NCBI GenBank assembly: GCA_011526105.1
Contig: WYAZ01000062.1
Location: forward strand, 1 to 36,735
DNA from: Deltaproteobacteria bacterium
GTDB lineage: Bacteria; Myxococcota; Kuafuiibacteriia; Kuafuiibacteriales; Kuafuiibacteriaceae
Reading direction: 5' to 3'
DNA: 36,735 nt
In this document: piece after piece, positions 35,354 through 36,735 of the stretch
Layout of the letters: every line of letters begins with the position of its first letter
Numbering within the stretch: position 1 is the stretch's first letter
Notes under the pieces: model-generated
The model's input: the letters and a program-made list of their open reading frames with translations, nothing else
Databases searched by the model: none
What the model was told of the DNA's origin: nothing
Translations under genes and position numbers: made by a program

Positions 35354-36583
35354 ATGGCCGCGCGCAAGCGGACCTCGGGACAAGAGCCCGGTGAACTCTT
35401 CGACCGGCGCAGCTATGGCCGCGGAGGGGCTTCTGTGCCTGGCGCGCGCGGAAGGCGGACCCGTGGCAGCGCCGCCACTGCCACCATCCCGGAAGATGAC
35501 CCTCTCGATGACTCGAGCTCCTTGGCCAAGGAGATGCTTGCACCTGCGCGTCCTGCTTCGCTGAGGTCAGAACCAGTCGACCCGCGTCAGGTGGGTCTCT
35601 TCGAAACGGAGCCACTTCGCGAGTTTGAGTACGTGGGCGGCATCCACCTCACGGACTCCGTTCTGTGGTGTGACTGCGACCGACGTCGCGACCTCGTGTT
35701 CCTGTCGCACGCGCACGCGGACTTCATCGGAAAACACCGACGCATCCTCGCCACGGACAAGACCGTCCGCATTCTCACGCACGCAACTGGCAAGGTGGAT
35801 GCGCTCACGTCGCCTTATCGACGAAGGTTCACGTTAGGTCCGCTCTCTTTGGAGATGCACCCGGCCGGACACGTGCTCGGTTCGGCCCAGATCTTGATTG
35901 AGCGTGGCGGTCGTCGACTCGTGTACACCTCCGACGTCAACACCCGGCCCTCGGCCACCGCGGAAAAGGCAAAGCCCCTCGAGTGCGATGTGCTGAGTGT
36001 GCCCGCGACGTATGGACTTCCGCTCTATCGCTTCCCGCCGCGCGAAGAGGTCATCGTCTCCATCCGGCAGTTCATCGATGAGTGCCTCAACGATGGCGCC
36101 AACCCGGTCTTGATCGCGGAGCGCGTGGGTCTATCGCAAGAGCTGATGCGTGTTCTCGGTGAAGCCGGATACAAGCTGCGTGTTCACGGCTCCATCTACG
36201 AGGTTGCGAAGGTCTATCGCGAGCTCGGCATCTCGCTCCCCAACGCACGGCGCTTTGGCGGCACCCCAGCGCGCGACGAGGTCGTCATCTTTCCGCCGGT
36301 GCTCCGAAAACACGCGGCCATCCGGAAACTGCGCAAGTCCCGCACCGCGATGGTCACCGGTCGCGCGGTGGAGCCCGGCTTTGCGGTTCAGCAGCGCGTG
36401 GACGCCGCTTTCCCGCTCGCGGATGCCTGCGACTACGAAGATCTCAAGCGCTTCATCAAGGGCACTGGGGCGGCCGAGGTCTATCTGACCGGCGGTTTCG
36501 TCGAGGAGCTCTCGGCCGACTTGCGCGCTGAAGGGGTACGCGTCTTCTCGCTGGTACCGCCGAAGCAGCTCGCGCTCTTCTAG
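35354..36583 (+). CDS. Metallo-beta-lactamase/beta-CASP protein with altered metal site and clamp-like motifs
   Basis: A 409-residue protein resembling the DNA-ligase-associated exonucleases and CPSF-like nucleases. Residues 1-90 are a disordered Arg/Ala/Asp-rich extension ending in QVGLF (79-83). The metallo-beta-lactamase motif reads HAHADF at 119-124, where the last residue should be histidine. H173 (PAGHVLGSAQ) and D194 (YTSDVNTRPS) are kept. The C-terminal motif usually written SDHAD is ADACD (356-360), again without the histidine. The protein ends in QLALF (405-409). By homology a nucleic-acid nuclease; the loss of both second-zinc histidines makes a one-metal or inactive protein possible. 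The ATG at 35354 was preferred over the in-frame TTG at 35345. Confidence 0.85.
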   Translation: MAARKRTSGQEPGELFDRRSYGRGGASVPGARGRRTRGSAATATIPEDDPLDDSSSLAKEMLAPARPASLRSEPVDPRQVGLFETEPLREFEYVGGIHLTDSVLWCDCDRRRDLVFLSHAHADFIGKHRRILATDKTVRILTHATGKVDALTSPYRRRFTLGPLSLEMHPAGHVLGSAQILIERGGRRLVYTSDVNTRPSATAEKAKPLECDVLSVPATYGLPLYRFPPREEVIVSIRQFIDECLNDGANPVLIAERVGLSQELMRVLGEAGYKLRVHGSIYEVAKVYRELGISLPNARRFGGTPARDEVVIFPPVLRKHAAIRKLRKSRTAMVTGRAVEPGFAVQQRVDAAFPLADACDYEDLKRFIKGTGAAEVYLTGGFVEELSADLRAEGVRVFSLVPPKQLALF

Positions 36584-36735
36584 TCCCCTGGAAACGTAGA
36601 GGCTAGCAGATGTCGCCGGCCCTCTTCGCGGCTGCTCGCCGCGACGCCTTTGGCTCTCGTCGGTTGAATACAGAGAGTATTCGCCCTCCTCGCGCGACGA
36701 CCAGACACGAAGATTGCTCGCCGAATTTCGCTAGC
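36584..36735. other. Non-coding or unresolved right edge with a short hairpin
   Basis: No gene can be supported here. A GAATAC/GTATTC dyad (loop AGAGA) lies at 36666-36682. The palindrome GCTAGC occurs at 36602-36607 and again as the last six bases. On the minus strand the frame ending at TAG (36605-36603) is open to the window edge, and on the plus strand a frame from ATG 36610 is also open almost to the edge; both are Arg/Ala-rich and too short to judge. It may be the edge of a repeat or the 3' end of a gene outside the window. Confidence 0.4.

Overview
The window is GC-rich, densely coded DNA on both strands with 28 complete protein genes and one gene cut by the left edge. No rRNA, tRNA, CRISPR array, integrase or transposase was recognised. 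The gene mix points to a free-living Gram-negative bacterium of the deltaproteobacterial / Myxococcota type: many lipoproteins and outer-membrane barrels, a sigma-54 response regulator beside a soluble hybrid kinase, an HDOD protein, a ferrochelatase with a cysteine-rich insert of the kind described in Myxococcus, NUDT9-type and RNase J enzymes, and c-type cytochrome-like lipoproteins. The lineage is an inference; no 16S or marker phylogeny is possible here.

Layout. 1-1029 (minus): start of an unknown hydrophilic gene and an HDOD signalling protein. 1096-5684 (plus): NhaA Na+/H+ antiporter, then a two-component pair (NtrC-family regulator, hybrid histidine kinase). 5725-8894 (minus): an unusual membrane protein with a pseudopilin-like tail, an Asp/Ser-repeat lipoprotein and an outer-membrane barrel. 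8980-11585 (plus): a UDP-glucuronate-epimerase-like enzyme overlapping RNase J. 11584-18347: a propeller-like lipoprotein, two large hydrophilic proteins of unknown function, and a second lipoprotein, with two copies of a dispersed ~150 bp structured repeat. 18351-22330: ferrochelatase facing a three-gene overlapping operon (NYN nuclease with coiled coil, NUDT9-like ADP-ribose hydrolase, DUF1523 membrane protein). 22327-26206 (minus): a Cys/Met-metabolism PLP enzyme and MutS2, separated by a long inverted repeat. 26257-32282: TPR lipoprotein, a minus-strand group (thioredoxin reductase, von Willebrand A lipoprotein, CX4CH lipoprotein), a third large lipoprotein, a small barrel and a c-type cytochrome lipoprotein. 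32283-36583: an isolated 2-oxoacid dehydrogenase E1 beta, FtsH, and a metallo-beta-lactamase/beta-CASP protein.

Most interesting points: (i) the last gene is a beta-CASP nuclease homologue that has lost both histidines expected at its second zinc site while carrying two sliding-clamp-like motifs, one at the extreme C-terminus; (ii) the NYN-NUDT9-DUF1523 operon joined by two 4-base overlaps; (iii) a two-copy dispersed repeat with a 13 bp perfect terminal inverted repeat in one copy; (iv) a 194 bp hairpin with 34/35 matching outer arms; (v) several genes that lack a Shine-Dalgarno and have a TAnnnT hexamer 9-11 bases before the start codon, suggesting leaderless transcripts.
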